Origin: Rhynchonema sp. JSB1_4
Taxonomy: Eukaryota > Nematoda > Chromadorea > Monhysterida > Xyalidae
Reading direction: 5' to 3'
DNA length: 64,000 nucleotides
Assembly (NCBI GenBank): GCA_030248065.1
Contig: JASAMV010008408.1
Coordinates: 33,499 to 97,498, forward strand
Shown in pieces: positions 27,343 through 38,160 of this stretch (positions within the stretch are counted from its first letter, which is position 1; each line of letters begins with the position of its first letter). The notes beneath the pieces were generated by a model. That model saw nothing but the letters and a program-made list of their open reading frames with translations. It was not told the origin of the DNA and did not search any database. The position numbers and the translations under genes were made by a program.

Positions 27343-27735
27343 GCTGTAGCTCTCACTGCCTAAAGATCAGGCATACAACACGCGAATTTCTCTTTCTTTC
27401 ATTTTCAAGGGGGGCAGTCGTCGGAAGTCAAAGCCATGGAGGGCAGTCAAAAATGATCGGCAGTCACAGGCAGGCAGCAGGCCAAAGCAGTCATGACTGC
27501 CAATGACTGCTGACTGCACTTGACTGCAGCAAAATTCTGACTGGTACTGCTCATGAAGTCAGAGTATAAACCGACCTCAATACTTGTTTATTTGGTGTAT
27601 TGGATCAGTGGAGTCGAACACTGTTTGTTTCATTGGTTTCTTTGGCGTTCCTTGTTTTTATTTGTTTTTATTGCGTGTTTTTATGTGTTGGTACATTATC
27701 AGTGTTTTGAAATCCAAATACGACACATTTTCATC

Positions 27736-30032
27736 ATGTTGTCACAAAGTTTCATCATCGTAATATTTTTGTGGTTTGTGGCTACGCCTGTTCATTCACT
27801 GAATCTGAAATGGGGATCTGCGAAACAAGCGAAGGAAAAGATGGCTTTAAAGCGGCTGCAGACCGAGGTCGACGGAATGATGGAGGGCTTCGATGATATC
27901 AGACACCATTATCGACTGTTGAGATATTTGAATGCCGGGTAAGTGCATCTGAAAGGAGCTAGAATTAACCGGGAACAATGGGTGTTCCACAGAGACAAAA
28001 AGCACACACAATTTTTGCTTCACCGACCGAAAGGCTGTTGAATTGTATTCAACACCACCTTGCAGTGTCCACGGCGCTGTGTTCAAAGCGCGAGATCTCG
28101 TCACCAACTCCATCGTGGCGATCAAAGTCCAAAAAATTGAGCGCAGAAATCGACCGTCACATCTGTTGAATGAGCTTCGATTGATGAAAACTAGCAATCA
28201 CCCGAATTTGCTGCATTATTACAAGGTTCTAAAGTGCCATGAGTTCTGAAGTTACATTATGGCAAAGCACATATTCAGCACATTATTTCTGTTTCTACAA
28301 AGGAAAAGACGCCAAAAACCAGACCAGCTCGAATACTACCAGATCAATGTCATCGCAATTCGATTGCTACAAAACCTTGAGATTTCTGACGAAACTTAAT
28401 TTATTTTGTGCGATAAGCGAAAATAAAAATTTCGCGAAGATAAAATTGGCTACATTTCAGAGTTTCATCGTCGAAGGAAAGGGTGTGCCCGATGAGCTGT
28501 GGATCGTGATGGAATACGTGGGTGGGGGCACACTTCGCAGTCTACTCGAGCCAACCACAAACCCGCGTGAAATCAGCGAACAACAACTGGCCTACATCGT
28601 ACGATCGGTGCTGGATGCACTCAGATATTTGTTCGATAAGTGAGTGGAATAGGAAATCAGTCAATCAGTAAAACTGTGGTCTAATTAGTCGATAAACTGT
28701 TGGATAAAGCAATAGACGAAAATGACGTTTCAACTCGTCAAAAAAACCAAAAAAGTCAAACCAGTCAGACAAGCAGTTCTTGGGCAATCAATAATTTAAC
28801 AAATAAAATTAATACAACTGTCCAGACATTCAATACGTATATTGCAGAAAGAAACTGATTCACGGTGATATCCATTTTAATAATATCATGCTCACTGACG
28901 ATGGCCAGGTTTGTGGTATTACAAGTTCTGTCAATCAATTGTTTGTATCAAGACTTTCACCGTCCCACTCTCAGTCCATTTTTTGTTCAATTGCAGATTA
29001 AGTTGATCGATTATGGGTTTAGTCGACAAAGCAACGACAGGGTTGGTGCGGCGCAACGTTTGACTCAAAATATTCTGCAAATTGTCTTCATACTTCACAT
29101 TATCTTATAAGATGAGACGCGAAAACAATGTTATTCATCGGGCTATCACCATCTTGACAGGTAGTTTTCCCATTTCAGCAGGCAGATTGGCGAAAATTCA
29201 CATACTGGTTTAACAGAGCGTACGAAGATCGATTCCAGTCATTTGGATCACCATCTGAAGAGCTCAAAAGTAAGATGGATGTGTTCAAAGTTATTGATAG
29301 CCCCTATGGCTGGGCTCTGTTCTATAGTATTTTTTGAACCTTGCCGTTATGCATAAGAAACTGAAACTGAATAATCAGATTTCGTCAAAATAACGCACAA
29401 TCAAACGAGCGAACGTTTTGTCGATGTGGAGAAACATCCGTTCTTGGACAAAGCCGATGAAGAAGGCCATTCGCTGAAGGAAATGGTGCGAGAAATGAAA
29501 CACGAAAAACTCGGCGGTTTCTCGACCGGAAATGAGGATGCTGAGAAAAGTTGGTGACGTTTAAATTACTCAAGAACTGATTCGTGCCATATTATCCGTT
29601 GATAGACAATTACGGACGGAGATCTGTTTAAGAGTTAGCAGGCAGTGGCGTTACAGCCTTGACGAGAGACCCTGGCGTCTCGGCCTGTGTGCGAAAGCAG
29701 GCCGAAACAGACGAACATTACTGCACTCCGTAAATTACATGTGCTGTGCTCCACGTTTTTTCGTTACTTGTCTTTTCAGCGGTGCACAAGGCCATCGTCA
29801 GTGTGAATGTATCGGACCTCCTCGCGATTTCAAAAATTGCTCAATTTCTTCTTGAGTTGCATGATATCCAGGTTTGAAGTCAAAAGAAGTGAAGGCGCTG
29901 CTGAAACATCAACTGGCGCGGAATACAATTTTGAGAAAACTTGCAAACGAACTATTGAAAGAGTTAGCGCGAAAATATCACACAAGAAGCAGGTTGAGGA
30001 AAGCAGGTGCTGTAAATCCGATAAAGAATTGA
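27736..30032 (+). CDS. secreted STE20-like protein kinase (kinase-like gene 2)
   Basis: Nine exons: 27736-27938, 28066-28225, 28461-28639, 28848-28908, 28997-29083, 29179-29269, 29379-29549, 29780-29800 and 29872-30032. They sum to 1134 nt, giving 377 aa. Phases match throughout and the exon plan equals gene 1. The N terminus is a signal peptide (IFLWFVATPVHS). Kinase motifs in order are VHGAVFKARD, VAIK, LLNELRLMK, ELWIVMEYVGGGTL, LIHGDIHFNN, IKLIDYG and VEKHPFLDKA. The HGD Asp, the loop Asn and the DYG Asp are all present, so phosphotransfer is possible, although Lys of the DxKxxN loop is His. The closest pattern is STE20/PAK in subdomains V-VI, while HGD plus DYG recalls VRK/CK1. The region after DYG is short and lacks an APE motif I can see. 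The C-terminal tail is basic. A signal peptide on such a domain implies a secretory-pathway role. Confidence 0.88.
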
Positions 30033-30887
30033 TGTCCTTGTGACTTCGTGATTTTTATCTAATCGTGTGTGATTTGTTTGTCAGAATGTATCACTTCTGT
30101 TTTATGAGGTTCCCGCATCGTGATAACAAGGTATTTATTGTCGACTCCATGAACATTTGGAATTACGACGATTATTTGTAGGAACTTTGGTTGACATCAA
30201 TGCGCTCGGGGAATGAAATTAGTTCATTGCATTTATGTTTGCTGGCCCCACTGCCATGGATGTACCGCATCTTTTACGCTGTTCGAACGTCCTAAAGCAA
30301 CCGCCACATCTCGTAGAATAGTCTTCTACTCCCGTCCGCTCTTATCACTTGGAGTGCCAAAGGCCAGAAAAAGCCATTGAAACAAAAAAAGTTCTGCTGT
30401 TTCGACTCTGCCTTTTCTTGCTTTAACAAGCGTATTTCAATTAAACTAGCATTTTCACGCTTGTTTGCGAGCATTCGCGATAAATTATGTCAATTTTCCT
30501 GGAATCTGAGACTTTAAAAAAATTACGTGCGGGCTTGCTTGGTGGGCACGAGCAAACGCACGTTATAAAAACTGTTTAAAAAATGGTTCACTGATCCGGG
30601 CTAAACCAACGAATTGTCTGACGAGAAGTGAGGTTGGCCAAAATATCATTCAACTCCGAACAGTACAGCAACCTGATTGCAGACACCACGCAGTGAGTGG
30701 GAATGTTTACAAATGACGCTACACGTCTAGCCTGCCATGTGCTTTATATTGTGCCCACATATACGTGCACTGCATGGGCAACAACACTGTTTTTTGACCG
30801 ATCAATTTCATTTAGAAAGATTAACACGCCAAGAAAATATTTCTGAAGTAGAATATCTCGTCACTTGTTCAGAAAAAAAGGAAAGCA
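30033..30887. other. intergenic stretch
   Basis: No exon or clear repeat seen. Ordinary composition. Confidence 0.35.
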
Positions 30888-31028
30888 ATGGAAAAGATCG
30901 TCAAGGTAATCGCGATTTTCGCCTTGGTGCTCAGATTTGCGTTCACCCTGCATCTCTGGCCGCACTACGTCATCGACATTGTGTGTGGCGGTCAATGTGC
31001 GGTTGCGGATCGGTCGTATGGTTGGTGA
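30888..31028 (+). CDS. possible small secreted or membrane peptide (46 aa)
   Basis: ATG in good context (aaagcaATGG) opens a 46-codon frame: a hydrophobic leader MEKIVKVIAIFALVLRFAF, then HLWPHYVIDIVCGGQC, ending SYGW. AATAAA follows 5 bp after the stop. The frame could instead splice at TTG|GTGAAG, making this a first exon. The leader looks like a signal peptide or anchor. No family recognised. A pogo-like element starts 18 bp downstream. Confidence 0.35.
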   Translation: MEKIVKVIAIFALVLRFAFTLHLWPHYVIDIVCGGQCAVADRSYGW

Positions 31029-31045
31029 AGAATAAACCTGCTTTA

Positions 31046-31528
31046 CAGTCAAACCGCCACATAGTGAATAGAACGGGAATCGGTTATTTTGTTCATTACG
31101 TAGAATATTCACTATGTAGAGCTGTACATAAGGGCGTCCAACCATAAGTTGGTCAATATGGACGACGCTGAGGGTACGCGGTAAACCTTATAGGTTATAA
31201 TGAGCAGAATTGGCTACAACTGTGATTTCACACAGGTTTATGCTCTGTTTGGCACGATTTTGAGCCCGATAGGTGGGAGTGAAGACCCGCAGTAAAAAGT
31301 TTTTGGTTGACATTTGGTCAATTTTGCCCTCAGGCAAAATTTGTTACTGTGTAGAGCGCCCTTTCCGTAGTCAAGTCCCTGTTCAGAGCGAAAATAAGTG
31401 TTCTCTCACGGCAGAATTAATCACTATGTGCAGGTTCATAACACGTGAAATTTCTGGAGCTGATGATTATTTGTTCACTATGTAGATGGATTCACCATGT
31501 AGAGGTTCACTATGATGAGGTTTGACTG
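31046..31528. mobile_element. pogo/Tigger-like MITE
   Basis: TA-flanked (31044-31045 and 31529-31530), with ends CAGTCAAACC and GGTTTGACTG. Internal TTCACTATGTAGA and CATAGTGAAT motifs are repeated in inverted orientation. CAGTCAAACC termini and a TA target are typical of pogo-type Tc1/mariner elements. No transposase present. Confidence 0.75.
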
Positions 31529-31752
31529 TATGTCTTCGTTCAATTTGTTGATTCCAAAGATTATGAGAAACTGCAAGATGGCCATACACATGCGAACGCG
31601 CAGACATTGTTCATCTGCTTGCATATCATATGCGTGCCTACACGCCACTTCGTCTCTTACACAAATGACACGACACCAGTCAAATTACAGATAGTTTTTG
31701 CGTAGCCTTCCAATACGATTGTCTTTCCTGTGAGTTAACGTGTTGCGCTGCA

Positions 31753-32816
31753 ATGTCACACCATCGTGAGAGGTTTGCCTACCCATTTAAAAAGTTCTCT
31801 GGCGATTACTGCATCTTCACAAATGACTACTGGCTTTTAGCTAAAAGTACGTGCGTTCGATCTCTGAGATGATGGCAGAAAGATGCTTGCACACAAGCAG
31901 TTTAGTTTGGATGATGCCCTTTTATTTTCAGCGACGGCCTTTCTGGTACTGATTCCCGGCTTCTGCATACCCGACTGCTTGTGTGTGCATCAAGTTATAA
32001 AAAATCAGCACAAAAGCCAGAGTTTGGCGTTCGACCTGGCTCGTTCCGTGATTTTGCTGGTCGCTGGACTTGTTTTGATTTCCCTACAAAATTTCGAACC
32101 TGAGTTCAACAAGAGATTGGGATTCACTGACGACAGAACAGCCGCTCAGCTCGGCGTCACGTGCGTCCTCTACGCGGTTGGTGGTTGTGTTTCACTTGGG
32201 GCGCAATCAAAAATGGCCATCCCTTCATACCTTTGGTCACATAACTTTTTGCATTACGGATCACAATTGATAATTGGCGCTGCCGCCAATTTCGCCGGCC
32301 CCAAAGCCGCTATTTTAAATGTTATCCAATTGAATTTTTTTAATCAGGCATTCACGTTCATAACATGCTGCACGTGATTCACATTTACGTCACAATAATT
32401 TTTTGTGTCGAATAACACTTAAACGCGGACGCAATATACCCACGCTCCCCACACATACATCCATGACGTTGCTTTTGAAACACCAAAACTCACATCCCCC
32501 ATTGCAGCTTGTCCCGACAGTCTGTGTGCAATTGTGGAGTTATGTAGCTGAAGCAAGGATAGAAAATAACGAGACTGGAAACACAACGAGCTGGCAGATT
32601 CAGTCGGGAATAAAAAACGATGACTTGGTAGTTTATTCGATTCACAACCCAACGGATAACAGTACCCTTCGTCGAGTTACGGTAACACCGGTGGGTACGG
32701 TACTGCCACAATTTGACGACCTGCCGAGGTACGATGAATTAAAATTGGAAATGCTGCCACCACCGAAATACAGCGAGATCGCGACTGAGCTTATTGGCCA
32801 AGAGAGACGGCACTGA
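31753..32816 (+). CDS. four-pass membrane protein with LPxY and PPxY tail motifs (LAPTM-like)
   Basis: Three exons (31753-31846, 31932-32320, 32508-32816) sum to 792 nt, giving 263 aa with consistent phases. Hydrophobic segments are TAFLVLIPGFCIP, RSVILLVAGLVLISL, QLGVTCVLYAVGGCVSLG and QLIIGAAANF...VPTVCVQL, suggesting four helices. The tail carries LPRYDE and PPPKYSE, which are WW-domain (NEDD4-type ligase) binding motifs. Size, topology and paired tail motifs resemble LAPTM4/5 lysosomal proteins, but I see no family-diagnostic cysteine motif. The exon 2 donor (AAT|GTTATC) was chosen because it is the only GT in phase near the end; reading on would stop at TGA near 32377 and lose the tail. 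Confidence 0.65.
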
Positions 32817-33582
32817 TTATCTTGAGATCATACTTGGCACTTAAGCCTGATATCTTTTGTTTTTTTTTTATTTTATTGGAAATTGTTGTGCTTTGCGCCA
32901 TTAATGCGCCACGGAAAAATTGTGTCTCATCTGAAACGCATGATAAATCCATTTCTATAAAACGTTTCCGAACAGAGCATGCGGGTGCAGCACTGAAAGA
33001 TTTTCTGCAAAGAAAGCCTTACACTATAAGCAGGTTATTTTTTTACACTTTTTTCGATGAAAACTGTTCTATAATTGAATTACTCGTTCGTTTAAACGCG
33101 CACTTAAACTCATTGCAAGAACATTCAACACAACGCTAGGTACCTACCAGAGTCTTCTGGTTACAGCCCCTGGGGCTCTATTTGGTAGTAGATAGGAAAT
33201 CGGATTTAAAAAATTTCTTTTTATTCTCAAATAGAGCCCCATGGGGCATTATTCGGACCGTCTTCCGAATAGAGCCCCATGTAACATTTTTGTAATTTTT
33301 AAATGTGGTTCATACCTGGTTGCAACGCGCTCTTGTGTCATGGAGATACAGTACTTGGTATGGACGCAATACAGGGTATATAGAAAGAGAAGGGCAAAAA
33401 CTTTGACCAAAACAGCTTGATCTAAGAAAGCCGTTTATAAATTTTTCCACCTTGAACGCACAAATGATAATTTGACACGGTTATTGCTGTCAACTGGTGA
33501 AATCGATCGCAAGTCATCAACAACTGTCCACGAATTACAATGTTAGTTTGCCTAAATGTCACATTCGCTCAAGTCATTCTCT
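32817..33582. other. intergenic stretch with shared downstream sequence
   Basis: No exon seen. About 33150-33290 contains AGAGCCCCATGGGGC-type inverted repeats, related to sequence near 59060. About 33400-33582 is the downstream flank of the minus-strand ET gene and matches 46223-46410 in inverted orientation. Confidence 0.45.
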
Positions 33583-34356
33583 CTAGAAATCACCGATATC
33601 ATTGTCGGTTGGGCTATAGTCCGTGACGGGGTTGCACAGGTCGCTGGCGCAGCAACAATAGCGACTTTGTAGATCATCGAATGGTGACGGCCACATGAAG
33701 CATTGCCCGGCTCCGTCACAGGCCGCTTCGGTTGAGTCGATACGGTCATCGTAGCCACGTTTGCCCAAGCACGACATGAGAGCGACTTTGCCGTCCTCGG
33801 TGTATTGCTGAATTGAAATATGATTGATGCATTGACGATTGGCTCTGTGTTCGCAACAGAAATGTGTGCAACGGACGTACGGTCGTACACATATCGCGTT
33901 CCTCATCGCAGAACTCAATATCGTGATTCGCGGGATCCGAACAGAAATATTTCGAAGCATCTGGATCATCCTTAGAGGGCCGTGGTGGCATACAGCGATT
34001 GCACATGGTAGCCCTGCTCACTCGGTTGTCCGACAATAGTCTAGGCTGGAAAGCATGAATCCTCAATTGAACACTCCAAGTGAACGAATCTGGTGGAATA
34101 ATAGTATACACGTTCTTATCTAGAAGCCATGAGCTAAGTACTGTGTGAAAGAAAAACTAACAGCCGGAATCGCATAGCCCAAATTGGTCGCTGGATTGCA
34201 CCGGTCACCATTGCAACAGCACCCCATTCCTCCAAGGTGATAATTGTAGCATTGGCCCACGCCGTTACAGTTGATCTCGTCACGTGGGAACCACAATTTC
34301 ATTCCGATCTCATGCGTGCATTCCATGTGCTTCACTCTTCCCTCCTCGTTGTAGAA
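33583..34356 (-). CDS. secreted two-module cysteine-rich (ET/Ly6-like) protein A, first exon missing
   Basis: Three exons on the minus strand: 34162-34356, 33881-34045 and 33583-33807 (65, 55 and 75 codons including the stop). All are in phase 0 and match exons 2-4 of the two plus-strand paralogues. Motifs are FYNEEGRVKH, KLWFPRDEINC, GGMGCCCNGDRCNP, then CNRCMPPRP, FCSDPANH, and YCCCASDLCNP. The CCC..D.CN pattern is that of ET modules and Ly6-type three-finger domains. The signal-peptide exon expected upstream (above 34393) is not found; a hAT element sits in that intron position. It is either 5'-truncated and probably dead, or uses an unrecognised first exon. The coding part has no stop or frameshift. 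Confidence 0.75.
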
Positions 34357-34392
34357 CTGCAAAAATGTCTGATTAATGTGCCATGTTTTAAC

Positions 34393-34878
34393 CATTGTTG
34401 GCAAAAGAAACGACAGTTGTTTTTTTAAAAAACTACCGGGTCGTTTTTCCTTTATTTAATCCTGAGTTTCCTTGATTTTCCCTGATTTTCCAGGGAAAGT
34501 ACCCTGATTTTCAAGGAAAATTAATTTTTTTGTCTCATGTTTTTCAAAAAATTTTCGACCAATTTGTACTTTGTCGAGATACGTCGATATACGGAGTTTG
34601 ACCATCAATGATGACCCCGGCCAAAGTTGGTCCCATGATGCGGGTCTCATATGGGATCTCAACAACTCGCTAGAAAAGTGTTGAAACCCGTTTATTTTGC
34701 CTCAGAACACATAGAATTACTTCATTTAACCACGTTTTCTTCCTAACATGAGCGTTTTCCAATTTCTTGGGGGCATATTTTGGTCATCTGGGCGTTTTAA
34801 AAAAAGTAGTTTTTGTTTAAAAAAAACGTTTTTTTAAAAAAACGATTTCTTGAAAAAAACATTTTTGGCCCAACCCTG
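34393..34878. mobile_element. hAT-like element (GGGCAAAA type) with a mutated left end
   Basis: Left end CATTGTTGGCAAAAG (normally CAGGGTTGGGCAAAA) and right end GCCCAACCCTG, with a perfect duplication GTTTTAAC (34385-34392 and 34879-34886). Interior matches the elements at 40815 and 47468. Confidence 0.85.
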
Positions 34879-34886
34879 GTTTTAAC

Positions 34887-36537
34887 ACGCGATTTAACGC
34901 AGTGTAAAAAGACAGAAGCAGCACAGCATTTTTGCATAGTGTTTTCGATCAGGGTATGCCCGGCTCACACACAAGTAAAACTCCATAGTACAGGCCTAAA
35001 GCTACACACTGTACATGTGATCTTAATTGTAGTTAAGCTGTATCGTGGTTAGTCGTGTGCGGCACTCGTTTGCCCCGAATCCACGACATGTAAATTTATT
35101 CGGTGATGGCGAAATTTTCTGCTTCGAGCGGAATCATCGAATGAACTGGGTCCCCATCGTGACAAACAGCCAAAAGCTGCAGCTGGCACTGCATGTGCTG
35201 GTATTGTTTTTTTTAGAATCGCGCCAATTCAAATCTGCGATTGGTTCAGCATCGTGCTGTGCCTGCCAAAGCTTCCCGGGCCCAGTCGGGTGAGCTGAAG
35301 TATTGCTTGCCACCATGACGTCACAGTTCCGCATCAAAAGTCGACTGTCTGCTAAAAGCGATTTTTTGTTATACTGTGCTGGTTCATGAGATGCCCAAAC
35401 GGCATCAGTCGTCAGTCGGTCACGAAACGTTGGGTGAAAAAGAAACGTTTGTGTGGAAAAGCGGTCGAAAAGATTCATCTCAGCATAATTACCAGAAACC
35501 ACGTCCAAAAGAGCATCGGTGTGTGTAAATGTACTTAACGGCACGTTTGACGAAAATGTTAGGTTATACCTATCATGTTTAAGGGGGCGCAACGTAGTAA
35601 ACTGACATCGGGTTGGTGGTCAAATCTTTGCAAACTTATTTCGTTTGTCCTGGCAGTTGTGTTCTTTAAAGGTGGGACCCAACCAAAGTGAAAGTCTGAA
35701 CCTCAGGCAATCCTGATCATAATTTAGCTACAATCATAATAATCACCACAATTTATTATTTATATTCGTAATGCTGATTATAAACTGCAAGCACATTTAA
35801 AGGTCAGGAAAATGCATCTGGGCATAACGATAAGTTTTTCAACAAAGGCTACCAAGATAAATGGGTTCGCTATTAAAAAGCTGGGTTCGCTCGCCTTTCG
35901 CTCATTGAATAAAAATTTCAAAACAGATTACCTCCCTCTTCGCTCTTTGTCGCTCATGTTTGCTCTCTAGTCGTTTTAGCTTTTATCTGGGGGCAACTTT
36001 TATCTTACAGAAATTAAATGGCAGCACCACTGGCACTTAAAAAGAGCGAAATTGGAGAGCGAAAACGAAAGTCGGTTTCGCTAGCTCTTTGCTCCGGGGC
36101 GAAGAGCGAAAAAGAGCGAAAGTTTTAAGAGCAAACCCATCCCTCACTGATCATAAGCAAGTGATAAGATCGGAAAACATGCCAATCGTCGTCATTCAGC
36201 ACTTTATATCACAAAATTCCTCTTGTTGCGCTTTATGCCGCGATTCGTGCCGTTGTTTGATCGCGTCGTGCTGCAAGTAAACATAGTGCAATTGTTATTT
36301 TGATGGATATGCAAAACCTTGCTTGACAAATTTGGCACAATGTGGCCTAGACGTTCGTGATCTGGGACAGTGACATGTCTGGGCATCGAGTTCCGTCTCT
36401 GACGATGACCTGCTCGTGCTCTACTGCACGGCGTCCGCGGCGAAACAGAAACTGCGCAACACAAAGCACCCTGCGCGTTTTTTACTATGCATAGATCGGC
36501 GTTGGATTATATAGTTGGACCGTTAACCATTTTGTTG
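34887..36537. other. intergenic stretch with one weak minus-strand ORF
   Basis: A 152-codon minus-strand frame at 35134-35592 begins MRPLKHDRYN and ends MGTQFIR. It has no recognised domain and no splice or paralogue support. About 35860-36130 is rich in AAAGAGCGAAA motifs. Nothing else recognised. Confidence 0.3.
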
Positions 36538-36545
36538 CTGACAAT

Positions 36546-36770
36546 CAGGGTTGGATTAAAAAAATTTTATTATCGAGCTTTTTTTAAAAAAGTTTTTTTT
36601 TAAAACGTGCTGTTTTACTTAAAAAAGTCAGAAAATAACGAACAAAAAGTGAAAAAAAGAATAAAAAAGTGGACTTACTTACTTTTTCAAATTTTAAAAT
36701 AAAAAAAAGTGGCCAACTTTTTTAAAAAATTTTTTCACAAAAATTTTTACTTTTTTTTAATCCAACCCTG
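36546..36770. mobile_element. short hAT-like element (225 bp)
   Basis: Starts CAGGGTTGGATTAAAA, ends TTTTAATCCAACCCTG, with a perfect duplication CTGACAAT (36538-36545 and 36771-36778). It is an internal-deletion relative of 26623-27342 and ends 25 bp downstream of the stop codon of the following minus-strand gene. Confidence 0.93.
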
Positions 36771-36794
36771 CTGACAATATAATCAAGTATACAT

Positions 36795-37214
36795 TCACAA
36801 CGCCGTATTCATGGTCTCAATTTTATTGCCCGAGCTGTCCCCCGACGAAGCTCCGTCATCGGTATTCGTTCTCAGTCCACTTTGGCTCGGCGCATGTCTG
36901 AGTCCTTGTCTGGCACCGGGCGCAGTCAACGGCGACGAGCCTGCTTGTCGCGTCAGGAATCCGTGCTGCGCGCACAGCGTGGCCCGTAAGTGTTTGCCGA
37001 GCATCTTCTCCGTAGGTTTCAGATCCAGATCGGGACCCACAATCCAACAGGCCGTAATTACGATCAGCACCATTACGGCGATCAAAATGAAGTACACACC
37101 GAATCCGTACTCATCGATGTCAATTATGCAGCACGTTAGGCCGATGGACAGTAATAGAACTGAGGATATGCCTGATATGGACAGCCAGGTGTTCAGGGGC
37201 CAGCCAAACAACAT
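36795..37214 (-). CDS. two-pass membrane protein, 139 aa
   Basis: Single open frame on the minus strand from ATG at 37214 (context aaaaccATG) to TGA at 36795. Residues 10-34 (LSISGISSVLLLSIGLTCCI) and 40-62 (FILIAVMVLIVITACWIVG) are hydrophobic helices. The C-terminal half is polar, basic and Ser/Gly/Asp rich with a KPTEKMLGKHL segment. The frame is long and biochemically coherent, so it is probably a real gene or a last exon. Family not recognised. The + strand frame over the same bases is a shadow. Confidence 0.5.
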   Translation of the reverse strand: MLFGWPLNTWLSISGISSVLLLSIGLTCCIIDIDEYGFGVYFILIAVMVLIVITACWIVGPDLDLKPTEKMLGKHLRATLCAQHGFLTRQAGSSPLTAPGARQGLRHAPSQSGLRTNTDDGASSGDSSGNKIETMNTAL

Positions 37215-37989
37215 GGTTTTGATTTTTTGGGGCTTGTTGAATTTCTTCTACACGTTATTCGATTTTTCGATGCTTTGACAGAGCCTTCAAGACATTCTGA
37301 CTGACAGGGCAAAAGCAAAAAAATTGTAAGTCAGGCTGCGCTGGCCTGTCTTGTTCAATAAAATCCGTAATTCCAAACACGTTGATATAATTATCCTTAC
37401 GTGCAGCTTACATGCTATAAGCATGGTACGACGCACAAAGCATTCACATATGATGACATTATTTTTGTTAAGACACCATGCATGCATGCTCTAGTTTTGC
37501 GATTTAGCTGTTGGCACTAAAATTGAGACCCAGCGTATAAGCACACCAGTGGCCCTTTATCTGAGTGTGCGACTTCAGACTGCTTTCCAAACGCCTGGAC
37601 ATCTCATCGGTTTGGGTCATACAAATAATCACATTCGCTCACAACACGCGTGCGAAGCACTAACATCTGCTTATATAAAGGCATAGTCTAAGCCACCAGA
37701 TCACCCTTGGCCAGATCCAATAACAGTCTAGTTCTACGTGTCTGGCAAAACAATAGAAAGAGAATTTGTGTATTTTGGATTGTCGATTCTTTTTCTTTTG
37801 TTGTCGAAACATTTCGAAACACGCGGAGCCGGAACGTTACTGAACCTGGCGAAGCCAGCTTCAGCGCATGGGCGTCTCACGAGTTGATTGTTAGCCTTAT
37901 AAAGCTAGTGTATGTACGTACATGTACATACAGTCACTGTTCGTCATAACAATATTCGATATGGCGCTATATTCGATATAGCAGCGATA

Positions 37990-38160
37990 CTATTCCGCGA
38001 CTTTTCAGGCCCGGAAGTTCAGGCCCGACCTCATCAGGCCTAGATATTTCCGGCCCAGCCAATTCAGGCCCAGCATATTTGACGCATTTTGGGGCTGAGG
38101 ATCCAGCCGGACCTGAATCGGCCGGGCCTGAATGGCCGTGCGTGAACCTGTGCCAAGGGG
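37990..38160. repeat. CAGGCCCGG-rich interspersed repeat, copy 2 (inverted)
   Basis: Reverse-complement relative of 11519-11700, sharing CCGCGACTTTTCAGGCC, AAGTTCAGGCCCGACCT and GTCAAATATGCTG-type sequence in the same order. Intergenic. Confidence 0.65.

Larger units (their letters stand above)
24851..27577. mobile_element. 2.7-kb inverted-repeat element carrying two nested elements
   Basis: Ends AGGTCGGTTTATACTTCTGA and AGTCAGAGTATAAACCGACCT. Subterminal DNA on both sides is full of GGCAGTCA/TGACTGC motifs. Flanks are taa and caa, so a 3-bp Harbinger-like target is possible but not proven. Inside lie a TTAA foldback (25587-26538) and a hAT element (26623-27342), each with its own target duplication. 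It occupies most of the gap between the two kinase-like genes. Confidence 0.7.

Noticed and set aside
35134..35592. 152-codon minus-strand frame
   Set aside because: No domain, paralogue or splice evidence. Kept only as a note in the intergenic entry.
36811..37278. 155-codon + strand frame
   Set aside because: Shadow of the more coherent two-helix minus-strand frame over the same bases.
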